Source: an uncultured Williamsia sp. (lineage in GTDB: Bacteria; Actinomycetota; Actinomycetes; Mycobacteriales; Mycobacteriaceae). From it: a DNA stretch of 64,000 bases. The position numbers and the translations under genes are program-made. Below the pieces are notes generated by a model. It did not search any database and was not told the DNA's origin. It saw only the letters and a list, made by a program, of their open reading frames with translations. The stretch is from NCBI RefSeq assembly GCF_947494875.1, contig NZ_CANLWM010000001.1:558001-622000 (forward strand). Reading direction: 5' to 3'. This document shows positions 22,530-31,076 of this stretch, piece after piece. The first letter of the stretch is position 1; every line of letters begins with the position of its first letter.

Positions 22530-23105
22530 ATGTCTCGTCGTCGGATACGGGCCGGAGTGGCCGTCGCGGCCGCGACAATCGCGCTGGGAACAGGGTCGGC
22601 TCTCTGCGCCCCGGCGGGAGCGGCGCCTGCCCCCAACCCACCGGGCAGCAGCGACATCATCGGTGCCCTGAACTCGGGGAGCGCACAGGCGGATCGCGCG
22701 ACCGGAGGGGCGCTGGGGCAGATCGCCGGCTTGCTCGACCAGATCGGTCTCGGATCGTCGGGTCCGTTGGCCGGACCGTCCGGACCGCCTGCGGTGCAGC
22801 AGTGCAACGCGTCGACGAAATCAGGCAACGACGGGATCACCGACACGATCCACAAGCTCGGCCGCCGGGGGCCGGCGACCTTCACGCTCTCCTACGACAC
22901 CGAGAACGTGCCCGACCGCATCGTCGTCAGCTACCAGGGCAGGCAGGTGTACGACACCGGATTCGTGGGGAACAACAACCGTCCCGGTCAGGGTGTCGGA
23001 TCCGCCCGCGTGACTATTCCCCCGGGAGTGTCGGATTCCGTGCTGGTGCGTGTCTACGGGGGAACCGACACGGTGTGGTCCTACACCGTCAGCTGCCCGA
23101 GCTGA
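22530..23105 (+). CDS. Secreted protein of unknown function
   Basis: This 191-aa protein has a Sec signal peptide (about 1-33, ending PAGAAP), a Pro/Gly/Ser-rich segment, then a compact beta-rich domain (about 105-190). That domain includes FTLSYDTENVPDRIVVSYQG and YDTGFVGNNN. Two Cys, VQQCNAS and the near-terminal VSCPS, frame it and could be linked. It is preceded by AAGGAG about 8 nt from ATG. I do not recognise a family. It converges on the copC-like gene across a strong shared hairpin. Confidence 0.8.
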   Translation: MSRRRIRAGVAVAAATIALGTGSALCAPAGAAPAPNPPGSSDIIGALNSGSAQADRATGGALGQIAGLLDQIGLGSSGPLAGPSGPPAVQQCNASTKSGNDGITDTIHKLGRRGPATFTLSYDTENVPDRIVVSYQGRQVYDTGFVGNNNRPGQGVGSARVTIPPGVSDSVLVRVYGGTDTVWSYTVSCPS

Positions 23106-23109
23106 CCGC

Positions 23110-23180
23110 CCACAACCCCCACCGGACGCGGTCGGCGCGCGCACAGTGCACGTGCCGGCGCTGTCCGGTAGGGGTTGTGG
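23110..23180. terminator. Bidirectional terminator between convergent genes
   Basis: CCACAACCCC-c-ACCGGAC (23110-23127) pairs with GTCCGGT-a-GGGGTTGTGG (23163-23180): 17 pairs with one mismatch and a 35-nt loop. It fills the gap between two converging stop codons. Confidence 0.6.
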
Positions 23181-23182
23181 TG

Positions 23183-23710
23183 TCAGACCCCGGCGGTGCG
23201 GCGTCGGAGGAGGTACGCGCCTCCACCCAGAGCGATCACGACGACCACGCCGACGGCGTAGGGCCACCAGGTGACACCGCCGTCATCCGACGACGACGCG
23301 GTCGCCACTGCCCCGGGGGTCCCCGTTCCGGCGGTGGTCAGCGTGAACCGCACCTGCCCGCTCACCGGGTGGCCGTCGGCCGAGGTGACGCGGTAGTTGA
23401 CGCGGTACTCACCGGCCGGGCCCAGGGGTCGGAGTCCGACGGTGATCCGCGGCCCCTCGACACGGGCCTTCTCGTCGACCTGCCAGTACCGGTTGTCCGG
23501 ACCGACGACGGTGAGCGCGTCGTAGGCGTCCTGCAGGGCCTCGTTGAACGTCAACGTGACACTGCTCGGACCGGAGGCGACGCTCGACCCGTTCGCCGGG
23601 TCCGACGAGACCAGGGTCGAGTGCGCGGACGCCGGACCGGCCAGCGCCGTCGTGAGAACGACGAGCACGGCGGCTACGACACCCGCCAGGGACATACGAC
23701 CGGCTGTCAT
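23183..23710 (-). CDS. CopC-domain copper-binding protein with C-terminal membrane anchor
   Basis: This 175-aa protein has a signal peptide ending near SAHS, so the mature protein would begin with the His used as a copper ligand in CopC (HSTLVSSDPANGS). The second ligand region SADGHPVSGQVRFTL is present. A single membrane helix (WWPYAVGVVVVIALGGGAYL) and an RRR tail anchor it facing outward. ATG 23710 overlaps the YcnI stop by 4 bases. CopC/YcnI pairs are common next to copper importers, but no CopD is present here. Confidence 0.88.
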   Translation of the reverse strand: MTAGRMSLAGVVAAVLVVLTTALAGPASAHSTLVSSDPANGSSVASGPSSVTLTFNEALQDAYDALTVVGPDNRYWQVDEKARVEGPRITVGLRPLGPAGEYRVNYRVTSADGHPVSGQVRFTLTTAGTGTPGAVATASSSDDGGVTWWPYAVGVVVVIALGGGAYLLRRRTAGV

Positions 23711-24342
23711 GACGACTTCCTCCTCAGGGCGAGCACCGCGACTCCCGCACCGATCACGCCGACCGCCAGGCCGACGCCGCCGAGCCACCGGGCGGTGGTG
23801 TCCGATGCATCCGGCGCCGCGGCCGTCGACGACTCCTCCGCCGCGAGCGTGAGCTCGGGGGCAGGGTGCTCGGGCTCGGAGCCGTCAGCGTTCATCGGCT
23901 GGTTCCAGTCGACGACCTCGCCGTCGGAGTATGTCTGCACCGCGGGCATGCTCACGGTGTTCTTCTCCGGCAGCGGGCCGGCGCTGAGCGCGAACCGTTG
24001 GAACCCGCCGGGTGCGATACCGGCCGAGCCCGGCTGCACCTGCCAGGTCACCGCGGTGATCTCGTCGTTCGCGTTCTTGGCGACGGTGGCCTGCCACCCC
24101 GGCACCGCCTCGGGACGGGCCGACTTCAGGTTCGGCACGGTCACCGACACCTTCGTGGTGGTGGCGTTGTCCGCGGTCTCGTTCGGCACGTTGAACGTGA
24201 TGACGCCGTAGCCGCCCTGGACCAGTCCGGGTCCGTTCGCGGTGACGTGTGCGGACGCGACGCCCGGGGCGACGAGTCCGGCGAGACCGACGGTGGCGGC
24301 CGTCGCGGCGATCGCACCGATCGTGCGCAGAGATGTGTTCAT
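23707..24342 (-). CDS. YcnI family (DUF1775) copper-binding membrane-anchored protein
   Basis: This 211-aa exported protein has a signal peptide ending ASA, so the mature N-terminus is HVTANGPGLVQ. YcnI proteins bind Cu(II) through that N-terminal His and a conserved Trp, and VTWQVQPGSAGI is retained here. A C-terminal helix (WLGGVGLAVGVIGAGVAVLA) followed by RRK is the anchor. It is coupled to the CopC-like gene by ATGA. A terminator hairpin separates it from the upstream membrane-protein gene, so it probably has its own promoter in the 73-bp gap. Confidence 0.88.
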   Translation of the reverse strand: MNTSLRTIGAIAATAATVGLAGLVAPGVASAHVTANGPGLVQGGYGVITFNVPNETADNATTTKVSVTVPNLKSARPEAVPGWQATVAKNANDEITAVTWQVQPGSAGIAPGGFQRFALSAGPLPEKNTVSMPAVQTYSDGEVVDWNQPMNADGSEPEHPAPELTLAAEESSTAAAPDASDTTARWLGGVGLAVGVIGAGVAVLALRRKSS

Positions 24343-24391
24343 GGATGTTCCTCGTGATCGGAGTGTGCGCGATGAACACGCACGGGTGAGA

Positions 24392-24411
24392 CCCCGAGGA
24401 GCGCCTCGGGG
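24392..24411 (-). terminator. Terminator hairpin after the Met/His-rich membrane gene
   Basis: CCCCGAGG-AGCG-CCTCGGGG is a perfect 8-bp stem with a 4-nt loop, beginning 5 nt past the stop codon at 24416 on the minus strand. Confidence 0.5.
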
Positions 24412-24415
24412 CCGG

Positions 24416-24991
24416 TCAGACAGGGACGAGGACTGCCGGCGGGCCGCGCTTCCCGGGTCCGGCCGCACGGTCGATGCGCGGGCAAGGGACGACCGCAGGC
24501 ACGGCGATGGGGGCGGCACCGAGCGGACGCGGACGCGGTCCGGGACCACGGAGTGCCGCGGCGACAGATGTGACGACGCCGGTGACGGCCGCCGCGAGCG
24601 CGATCAGCAGCGCGGTCACCGGGACCGCGATCACGTGGGTCAGCAGCATGACGGCGCCGTCGGCGGACCACGGCTCCAGCAGCGCGTGCAGATGGTGGAT
24701 CAGCATCGGGCCGGCGGGCATGTCCGGCATGGCGTGGTCCGCCATGCCGGGCATGGATCCGGCGTGGTGGTCGTGGCCCACCGACAGCGCGAGGTGAGCG
24801 AGACCCTGTGCGACCGTGAGGATCCCGACCAGCGGGGCCCACCCGTGTCCGCGGAGACGCGACGCCACGTCGACGACTGCGCCGGTGACCACACCGAGGA
24901 ACAGACACAGCGCCACCGCAGAGACGCCCGGGAGCACGCCCGACGCGGCACCGTGCGCGGCCAGCCCGAGTGCGGGCACCACGACGGTCAC
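24416..24991 (-). CDS. Membrane protein with Met/His-rich loop, possibly metal-related
   Basis: This protein of about 191 aa has roughly four membrane helices. Between them lies a loop dense in His and Met (GHDHHAGSMPGMADHAM, then PAGPMLIHHLHALLE), the kind of sequence that binds copper. The tail is Pro/Arg-rich with one Cys. The start is uncertain: GTG 24991 fits the topology, but the open frame continues upstream and touches the preceding gene's stop. No family is recognised. Its position between a DUF6474-like gene and ycnI-copC suggests a copper-linked role (inference). Confidence 0.65.
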   Translation of the reverse strand: MTVVVPALGLAAHGAASGVLPGVSAVALCLFLGVVTGAVVDVASRLRGHGWAPLVGILTVAQGLAHLALSVGHDHHAGSMPGMADHAMPDMPAGPMLIHHLHALLEPWSADGAVMLLTHVIAVPVTALLIALAAAVTGVVTSVAAALRGPGPRPRPLGAAPIAVPAVVPCPRIDRAAGPGKRGPPAVLVPV

Positions 24992-25044
24992 GGCTCCGGC
25001 ACGGACCCGCCTGTCGAGTTCGACCGCTCCCCGTGCCCGCTCGG

Positions 25045-25740
25045 TCAGGGGCGTACCCCGAGCCGGGCGAGCAGGTCGCTCTCGATCCCCGCCAGCTCGC
25101 GCGAGATGGCCTGGTGCGCCGACCGACGGCGGGAACCGGGCATGTGCTCGGCGGCCGAGACGGCCGCGGTGAGGTCGCGGAGACGACCGGTCATCGCCTC
25201 GACGAACTTCGTGGTCTCGGCGCCCGCGTCGCGGGTGGCGGCGAGCGTCGACACCGACTTCTCCGCACCGGCGATCCGCGCGGACAGCGCGGCACCGTGG
25301 CCGCTGTACTTCGCGAGCTCGTCGACGGGGACGCCCACGCGGTTGGCCTCCCACACGGTGAGCTGCTCGCGGGCCAGCGTCGCCCCGCGATAGGCGAGCG
25401 GCACGACGATCGGTGCGGCGACCTTGGCGATCGACAGGTAGCGGCGCAGCTTGCGCGGGGTGAGCGTGGTGCCGTTCTGGGCGAGCTCGATCCGCGACTG
25501 GGCGAGCTTCTCGGTGGCCTTGTTGGTCTCGGACGCGATCCGGGCGGCGGTCTCGTCGGACTTGCGCTGCGCCTTGAGCTGCTTGCGCACGATCTTCTTC
25601 TCGTGCCGACGACGGGCCGCGCGCTCCTTGCGCTGACCGCGGTTGTCGAGACGCGCCTCCAGCTTCGCCTTGGCCTTGAGGGCCTTGGCCTGCGCGCGCC
25701 GCTGGGCACGCGTGGTACGGCTGGGGGTGAGCAGGCCCAT
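25045..25740 (-). CDS. DUF6474-like coiled basic protein
   Basis: This 231-aa cytosolic protein has a strongly basic N-terminal third (RAQRRAQAKALKAKAKLEAR and KERAARRRHEKKIVRKQLK) predicted as a long helix or coiled coil, then a helical remainder. It resembles the actinobacterial family I recall as DUF6474, which has no known function. ATG 25740 begins MGLLTPSRTTRAQRR; longer frames read into the divergent promoter region. It is divergent from the nuclease gene starting at 25907. Confidence 0.75.
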   Translation of the reverse strand: MGLLTPSRTTRAQRRAQAKALKAKAKLEARLDNRGQRKERAARRRHEKKIVRKQLKAQRKSDETAARIASETNKATEKLAQSRIELAQNGTTLTPRKLRRYLSIAKVAAPIVVPLAYRGATLAREQLTVWEANRVGVPVDELAKYSGHGAALSARIAGAEKSVSTLAATRDAGAETTKFVEAMTGRLRDLTAAVSAAEHMPGSRRRSAHQAISRELAGIESDLLARLGVRP

Positions 25741-25906
25741 GTCGGATGACCTCCGGGGTCGGGTGGTGCTGGTCGCGGCGCGAGAGGAGATGCGCGGGCG
25801 CGGTGATGACAGCTGTCGGTCCCAGGGTAGAAGATCACCCCCGGGGCACGAGACCGCACCCGAGGCGGGACGCGCCCCGGGGTCGGGCGGTACGGAGAGG
25901 ACGGAT

Positions 25907-27631
25907 GTGGACGGGTTGGTGACGGCACCGGGAGTCCCCGCCCTCCCGCGCGTCCCGCTGCTGACCGCCCGTGACCTCGCCGGTTGCGAACACCGTCTCG
26001 CGCTCGACGCCGGAGCCGTCGAAGAGCCCGTCGTCGTGAACGGACTCGTGGTCGAGGTGGACGTCGACGACATCGAGATCCCCGTGGAGGACCCGTCGGC
26101 GACGCGGCGCAAGGAGGCGGCAGCGCTGCATCGGCGACGCGTCGCCCAGACGATCCGGGAGCTCCACGCCGACACCCCCGACGCCGTCGTCACCGTCGAC
26201 GGCGACACCGCGGGCCGACGTGCCGCCGCGACGTTGGCCGCGTGCGAGCGCGGCGTCCCCTGGATCCTCGAGGCCGTTCTCCCCGACGACCGCGTCGCGG
26301 GACGCCGCGGGTCGTCGGAGGCACTGGTCCACGTCGGCGACGGGTACGTGCCGGTGATCGTCGTGAATCACCGGATCACCGTGTCCGACACCGACGGCAC
26401 CGCCGTCACCACGCCTCTCGGCAGCTGGGCCCCGGCGCGCGATCTCACCCGGTCGGTCCGGCGCCACCGCCGCGACGTGCTGCGCGTCGCCCACCTCACC
26501 CGTCTGTTGCAGCACGCCGGCGTCGCGAGCAGCGCGGGGACGGCCGGCGTGATCGGTCTCGACGCCGACTGCATCCTCGTGCACGATCTCCGGCCCGCCG
26601 TCGGGGCACAGGGAACCGACGAGCCGGCCCGCGACCCCCTCGCCGACTACGACGCGACGCTCGCCGTCCGCCGCGAGATCGCGGCGGGGACGGTGACCAC
26701 CGCCCCCAGCCGGATCGGTGAGTGCCGCTCGTGCCGATGGTGGGCCCGCTGCGGTCCGGAGCTCGACGCCGCCCACGACGTCAGCCTGGTCGTCACCGGA
26801 AGCCAGACCTCGGTGCTGCGCGCCGCCGGGATCACGACCGTCGACGACCTCGCCCGCGGGGACGTCCCACCCGAGGTGGCGGCCGAGTTCCCCGGTGGCG
26901 ACCTGTCCGACGCGGTCACGGTCGCCCGTGCGTGGCTCGCCGACGTCCCGCTGGTGCGTCGCGTCGAACGCCCGACCGTCGCCCGCGCCGATGTCGAGGT
27001 CGACGTGGACATGGAGAGCCACGGGGAGGACGGCGCCTACCTGTGGGGCACGTTGCTCACCGATCGGACCGACCCGACCGTCCCGGTCGAGTACCGACCG
27101 TTCGCCACGTGGGACCCGTTGCCGACGACCGACGAGGCCCGGTCGTTCGCGGAGTTCTGGGGGTGGCTGATCGGTCGCCGGGACACCGCCGTCGCCGCCG
27201 GGAAGACGTTCGCTGCCTACTGCTACTCCCAATCCGCGGAGAACCGTTGGCTTCTCGGGTCGGCCAAGCGGTTCGCGGGCATGCCCGGCATCCCGACCGT
27301 CGAGGCGGTGACCGCCTTCATCACCTCATCGGAGTGGGTCGACGTCTACGAGGCGGTCGGGGCGAGCTTCATCTGCCCACAGGGCAAGGGGCTCAAGCGG
27401 ATCGCTCCGGTCGCCGGCTTCTCCTGGCGGGACCCCGAGGCCGGTGGCGAGGCATCCATGGAGTGGTATCGCGTCGCGGTCGGGTTCGAGGGGACCGTGC
27501 CCGACGTCGCGTCCCGCGAGCGGATCCTGCGCTACAACGAAGACGATGTGTGGGCTACCAAAGTCCTGCGCGAATGGATCGACGGGCGTGCGGCCCAGGA
27601 CATCCCGCACCGTGACGATCTCCAGCCCTGA
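25907..27631 (+). CDS. TM0106-family RecB-like nuclease with RNase H-like domain
   Basis: This protein of about 574 aa has an N-terminal PD-(D/E)XK-type part (up to about 290) that ends in a Cys cluster CRSCRWWARC. The C-terminal part is RNase H-like: the acidic motif VDVDMESHGED near residue 366 and the terminal YNEDDVWATKVL match the metal-binding acids of DEDD-type nucleases. The family is predicted to process DNA, but its role is unproven. GTG 25907 is preferred because GGAGAGG lies 6 nt upstream; the frame stays open to 25643 without support. Confidence 0.85.
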   Translation: MDGLVTAPGVPALPRVPLLTARDLAGCEHRLALDAGAVEEPVVVNGLVVEVDVDDIEIPVEDPSATRRKEAAALHRRRVAQTIRELHADTPDAVVTVDGDTAGRRAAATLAACERGVPWILEAVLPDDRVAGRRGSSEALVHVGDGYVPVIVVNHRITVSDTDGTAVTTPLGSWAPARDLTRSVRRHRRDVLRVAHLTRLLQHAGVASSAGTAGVIGLDADCILVHDLRPAVGAQGTDEPARDPLADYDATLAVRREIAAGTVTTAPSRIGECRSCRWWARCGPELDAAHDVSLVVTGSQTSVLRAAGITTVDDLARGDVPPEVAAEFPGGDLSDAVTVARAWLADVPLVRRVERPTVARADVEVDVDMESHGEDGAYLWGTLLTDRTDPTVPVEYRPFATWDPLPTTDEARSFAEFWGWLIGRRDTAVAAGKTFAAYCYSQSAENRWLLGSAKRFAGMPGIPTVEAVTAFITSSEWVDVYEAVGASFICPQGKGLKRIAPVAGFSWRDPEAGGEASMEWYRVAVGFEGTVPDVASRERILRYNEDDVWATKVLREWIDGRAAQDIPHRDDLQP

Positions 27632-27827
27632 CTCCCCAGGATTGGGACCCATACCACTCCACTGGTTCGACACCGATCCGTGATGGAGCGCGCGCGTGCG
27701 ATGTCGTCTATTCTTCCGGTACGGGTCTGTCCGACGCGGGGAGGTGACGGTCGGACCCTGTGTGACGGACGAGATGTACGCGCCGTGTCCGTCGACACAC
27801 AAGGCGCACATCCAGGGGGAGAAGTAC

Positions 27828-28361
27828 ATGTCAGGGGAATCACGATCGGCGCCTCGCATCGCCGGGTCCGAGAGTCCTGAGCCCGGTCTGTTCGCACGCC
27901 GTCTCGAGGAACTGTTCCGCACGGTTCCCGGTCCCAACGGCCGGGCCTACAGCGCCAAGGCCATCGCGGCGCGTTCCACCGAGCGCGGATTCCGCCTCGG
28001 CGAGTCGTACCTGAGCCAGCTGCGCTCCGGGAAGGCCAAGTCGCCGTCGTTCCGGACCGTGGAAGGCATCGCCGCCGCATTCGGTGTCGACGTCCACTAC
28101 TTCCTCGAGGACCGTGCGGCCGAACGGACCCGAGACCAGATCGATCTGCTCCGGCTCCAGGCCGACTCCGACGTCCAGCGGACGGCGCTGATGCTCGCGG
28201 GCCTCCCGAGCGACTCGGTGACGATCGTGCGTGAGCTCATCAAGGTGCTGCGGGTGCAGCAGGGGCTGCCCGCGGAGCCCGAGGACCTCGCGGACCTGGC
28301 GACGGCCTATGCAGGCGAGACGCGGTCGTCGCTGAGGGTTCTCCCAGCAGCAGCCCGCTGA
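27828..28361 (+). CDS. EspR-like XRE-family DNA-binding regulator
   Basis: This 177-aa protein has a helix-turn-helix at about 20-85. It shares the EspR layout: FARRLEELFRTV, a gap, GESYLSQLRSGKAKSPSF, VEGIAAAFGVDVHYF, and a C-terminal dimerisation helix. In mycobacteria EspR is a nucleoid-associated regulator of cell-wall and secretion genes; here the target set is unknown. The ATG at 27828 follows AGGGGGAGAAG; an in-frame ATG 18 codons upstream is less likely. Its last 55 bases overlap the convergent exporter gene. Confidence 0.85.
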   Translation: MSGESRSAPRIAGSESPEPGLFARRLEELFRTVPGPNGRAYSAKAIAARSTERGFRLGESYLSQLRSGKAKSPSFRTVEGIAAAFGVDVHYFLEDRAAERTRDQIDLLRLQADSDVQRTALMLAGLPSDSVTIVRELIKVLRVQQGLPAEPEDLADLATAYAGETRSSLRVLPAAAR

Positions 28362-29056
28362 TCCTCTGCCCGTCGTGCCGCCTCTCGCCGGCGGCGACGG
28401 GCGGTGATCACCACCACCCTGGTCCCGACGGCGGCGATGACCGCCGCCGCGACCAGCGCACCCACCGTCACCGGCGTGCTCTGTGCCGCGGTGATGCCTT
28501 CGGTGAGCAGCCAGGCTGCGAAGGCGAGGAACAGGGCTGCGGCGCCGAGGGCGATGGTGCGTTCGGGCAGTTTCTTGCCCAGGGCCATGCCGACGGCGAT
28601 GGCGAGTGCGTCGGCGAGGACCATGCCGACGGTGGAGCCGATCCAGACGCCGAGCCAGTTGTGGTCGGTGGACAGGGTGATGGTGGCGAGCATGGTCTTG
28701 TCGCCGAGTTCGGCGAGGAAGAACGAGGACATGACGGCCAGCAGCACCGAGGTGCTGGTGCGGGAGGCCTTGTTCTGTTCGTCGGCGTCGAGTTCGTCAC
28801 CGCGGATGGTCCAGATCGCGAACACGAGCATCGCCAGACCACCGACGATCGAGATGAGGTCGGTCGGGATCGACAGGCCCAGGAAGTGGCCGACGACGAC
28901 GGAGACGGCGTGTACGGCGGTGGTGGCGATGGTGATGCCGGCCAGGACGACCCACCAGCGGTAGCGCAGGGCGTAGGTCATCGCCATCAGCTGAGACTTG
29001 TCGCCGAGTTCGGCGACGAAGACGACGCCGAAACTGATCAGCAGTGCGGTGAGCAT
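28307..29056 (-). CDS. GDT1/TMEM165 (UPF0016) family Mn2+/Ca2+ exporter
   Basis: This 249-aa polytopic membrane protein contains two inverted copies of the family signature E-x-G-D-K-[ST] (VAELGDKSQL near residue 15 and LAELGDKTML near residue 114), each in a three-helix unit. Bacterial members such as MneA export manganese. A charged cytosolic loop (GDELDADEQNKASR) separates the halves, and the tail is Arg-rich. No Mn riboswitch is seen in the 115 bp upstream. It lies near superoxide dismutase, which fits metal and redox handling. Confidence 0.9.
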   Translation of the reverse strand: MLTALLISFGVVFVAELGDKSQLMAMTYALRYRWWVVLAGITIATTAVHAVSVVVGHFLGLSIPTDLISIVGGLAMLVFAIWTIRGDELDADEQNKASRTSTSVLLAVMSSFFLAELGDKTMLATITLSTDHNWLGVWIGSTVGMVLADALAIAVGMALGKKLPERTIALGAAALFLAFAAWLLTEGITAAQSTPVTVGALVAAAVIAAVGTRVVVITARRRRREAARRAEDQRAAAGRTLSDDRVSPA

Positions 29057-29171
29057 GAGGGCGACGGTAGGGCACCCTCACCTGGCCTCGCAACACTTCC
29101 CCGAGCCGGAAAACCGCAGTTCGGAGGCCCTTTCCGATCGAGTTGGGACGCCCTCAACCGGCCGTTGGGGA

Positions 29172-29708
29172 CTACGCGGCGAGCACCATCGCCAGCACGG
29201 CGGTGTCGGGATCGGCGCCGGGGTCGACCCCGATCGCGTTGCGCAGCGTGACCACCGTCCCGTCGGCCTCCGCCTCGGCCCAGCCGGCGCGGTGGTCCAG
29301 GCCGAGCTCCGGGACGCCGGGGAGCAGGACGCACCCCGAGGCGACGTCGGAACATTCGGGCAGCGACGGCCGCGTCAGCGACGGCGGGTGCAGCATCACC
29401 AGAGCCGGCGGCGTGCCCAATCCCTTGCCCCGCTCGATGAACTCGGCACCGGAGACGGTGCCGATCGACAGCATCATCCCGACGGTGTTCTCGTCGCACG
29501 ATTCCGGACGGTCCTCGATCACACCGAAGACGGTCGTCGTGCGCAGCAGACCGGGGCGGCAGGCGATCCGCACCGACGCCACGAGGGTCTGTGACCACTC
29601 GAGCGTGGTGTCGGGCCAGCGTCCCGAGATGAGCATGCCGCGGAGTTCCCCGTCGGAGTGGAACGGGACGAGACCGATGGGAACCGAGTGACGCGCGGTG
29701 TTGTCCAT
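29172..29708 (-). CDS. Hypothetical protein
   Basis: This 178-aa soluble protein has no signal peptide or membrane segment. Codon use matches its neighbours and AAGGTGAG precedes the ATG, so it looks real. Features are a WPDTTLEWSQTLVASVRI segment, three Cys and alternating beta-like stretches. I do not recognise the family. It lies downstream of sodA on the same strand but beyond a strong terminator, so it is probably separately transcribed. Confidence 0.7.
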   Translation of the reverse strand: MDNTARHSVPIGLVPFHSDGELRGMLISGRWPDTTLEWSQTLVASVRIACRPGLLRTTTVFGVIEDRPESCDENTVGMMLSIGTVSGAEFIERGKGLGTPPALVMLHPPSLTRPSLPECSDVASGCVLLPGVPELGLDHRAGWAEAEADGTVVTLRNAIGVDPGADPDTAVLAMVLAA

Positions 29709-29798
29709 GGCTCACCTTGCCGGGTGATCGTGCTGGCAGACAAGACCTGACGAGTGCTAAACGGCGGTGTTGAGAGCGTGTGACGGGCCCGTGAACGA

Positions 29799-29833
29799 CC
29801 GAACCCCCGACAGCGTGGCCGTCGGGGGTTCGG
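29799..29833. terminator. Strong terminator after sodA
   Basis: CCGAACCCCCGAC (29799-29811) and GTCGGGGGTTCGG (29821-29833) form a perfect 13-bp stem with a 9-nt loop, 16 nt beyond the sodA stop codon on the minus strand. Confidence 0.75.
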
Positions 29834-29849
29834 GAGCGTGTGTGACGCG

Positions 29850-30479
29850 TCAGGCGGGGACGATGAGGCCCTTGCCCTGGCTGGTCGCCTTCGCGAAGCG
29901 CTCGGCGGCGTCGGCCCAGTTGACGACGTTCCACCATGCCTTCACGTAGTCGGGCTTGACGTTCTGGTAGTCGAGGTAGAAGGCGTGCTCCCACATGTCC
30001 AGCATGACGATCGGCACGAGTCCGACCGAGGTGTTGCCGTGCTGGTCGGTGAGCTGCTGGATGACCAGCTTGCCCTCGATGGTGTCGTACCCGAGGATCG
30101 CCCAGCCGCTGCCCTGCAGCGTGGTCGCCGCTGCGGTGAAGTGCGCCTGGAACTTGTCGAAGCCACCGAACTGATCGTCGATAGCAGCGGCCAGCTCACC
30201 CTCCGGCTTGTCACCACCGTTGGGCGACAGGTTCTTCCAGAAGATCGAGTGGTTGGTGTGACCACCGAGGTGGAAGGCCAGGTTCGCGGAGAGCTGGAAC
30301 ACCTTGTCGGCGATGGTGCCGTCCTCGCGCGCCGCGGCGGCCTTCTCGAGGGCCGTGTTCACGCCCTTCACGTAGGTCGCGTGGTGCTTGCTGTGGTGCA
30401 GCTCCATGATCCGGCCGGAGATGTGCGGCTCGAGGGCTGCGTAGTCGTAATCGAGATCCGGCAAGGTGTATTCACCCAC
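29850..30479 (-). CDS. sodA: Superoxide dismutase [Fe/Mn]
   Basis: This 209-aa enzyme converts superoxide to hydrogen peroxide and oxygen. All four metal ligands are present: His28 (ELHHSKHH), His77 (TNHSIFW), Asp161 and His165 (DMWEHAFY). There is no signal peptide, as in mycobacterial SodA, which is nonetheless often found outside the cell. Fe versus Mn use cannot be settled here; the nearby Mn exporter homologue hints at Mn. GTG start with AGGAGAGG upstream. Transcription ends at the 29799 hairpin. Confidence 0.95.
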   Translation of the reverse strand: MGEYTLPDLDYDYAALEPHISGRIMELHHSKHHATYVKGVNTALEKAAAAREDGTIADKVFQLSANLAFHLGGHTNHSIFWKNLSPNGGDKPEGELAAAIDDQFGGFDKFQAHFTAAATTLQGSGWAILGYDTIEGKLVIQQLTDQHGNTSVGLVPIVMLDMWEHAFYLDYQNVKPDYVKAWWNVVNWADAAERFAKATSQGKGLIVPA

Positions 30480-30578
30480 GGTGGTACCTCTCCTCTGAGA
30501 CGAGTCTTCTTTCGGCTGTACGTCACCACACTTCCCCAGGGTGACAACGATTGCAACGATCGCTTGCGGGAGAGACAG

Positions 30579-30598
30579 ACCTCGACCACGGTCGAGGT
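30579..30598. repeat. 20-bp palindrome upstream of sodA
   Basis: ACCTCGACCACGGTCGAGGT has two 9-bp arms around AC. It lies 100 bp upstream of the sodA start and 59 bp past the small membrane ORF. It could be that ORF's terminator or an operator for sodA. Confidence 0.4.
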
Positions 30599-30656
30599 TT
30601 CGACGGCGCGTTACGCACCGCGCAGAGCGGTCACGGGGGTGCCGGGTGGGTGTCGC

Positions 30657-30815
30657 TCAGAGCGCGAGCAGGGACACCAGGACGAGGACGAGAAGGGCGA
30701 TGCTGATGCCGATCGAGACGCACCGGCCGCGAATGTCGAGGTTCTCGTCGAGGTGGAGGCCTCGTGCACCACGGCCCGCGCCCGAAGCGCGGTCGGTGTG
30801 GGTGTGCGTCGCCAC
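30657..30815 (-). CDS. Small (52 aa) tail-anchored membrane protein
   Basis: This is a GTG-initiated frame of 52 codons. The soluble half (THTHTDRASG, then LDENLDIRG) is followed by a membrane helix ISIALLVLVLVSLLAL at the very end. AGGAG sits 7 nt before the GTG, an ideal ribosome site. A TATAGT -10 element occurs upstream on the same strand at 30938-30943. Function unknown. The hydrophobic tail and the ribosome site make chance unlikely. Confidence 0.55.
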   Translation of the reverse strand: MATHTHTDRASGAGRGARGLHLDENLDIRGRCVSIGISIALLVLVLVSLLAL

Positions 30816-31063
30816 TGAGGCACTCCTGTCGTCGTCGACGTCGAGCCGGTCACGCAGCCTGGGCTGACGCGGTCGTTCCAGCGGATCGTGTTCCCGGTCC
30901 CCGAGTGAGAACTGTCACACCTTCCCGCCTGAGCGTCACTATAGGCACGGCCCCGAACCATCACAAATCGGGGCCGCGCGGCGCCTCGGACCCCACTGTT
31001 CCCGCCCGTCACAGCTTGTCCCCAGGTCGCGGCCCGTCGCCGGATCGCGGCCGGTGCAGCCAC

Positions 31064-31069
31064 TAATGT
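31064..31069 (+). promoter_or_regulatory. -10 element (TAATGT) of jetA, leaderless
   Basis: TAATGT, then 7 nt (CGCGCGG), then the GTG of jetA. No ribosome-binding site is present, which fits a leaderless operon mRNA. Confidence 0.55.
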
Positions 31070-31076
31070 CGCGCGG

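Noticed and set aside
28307-29171. Mn riboswitch (yybP-ykoY) upstream of the exporter
   Set aside because: The 115-bp upstream region does not show the paired consensus loops.
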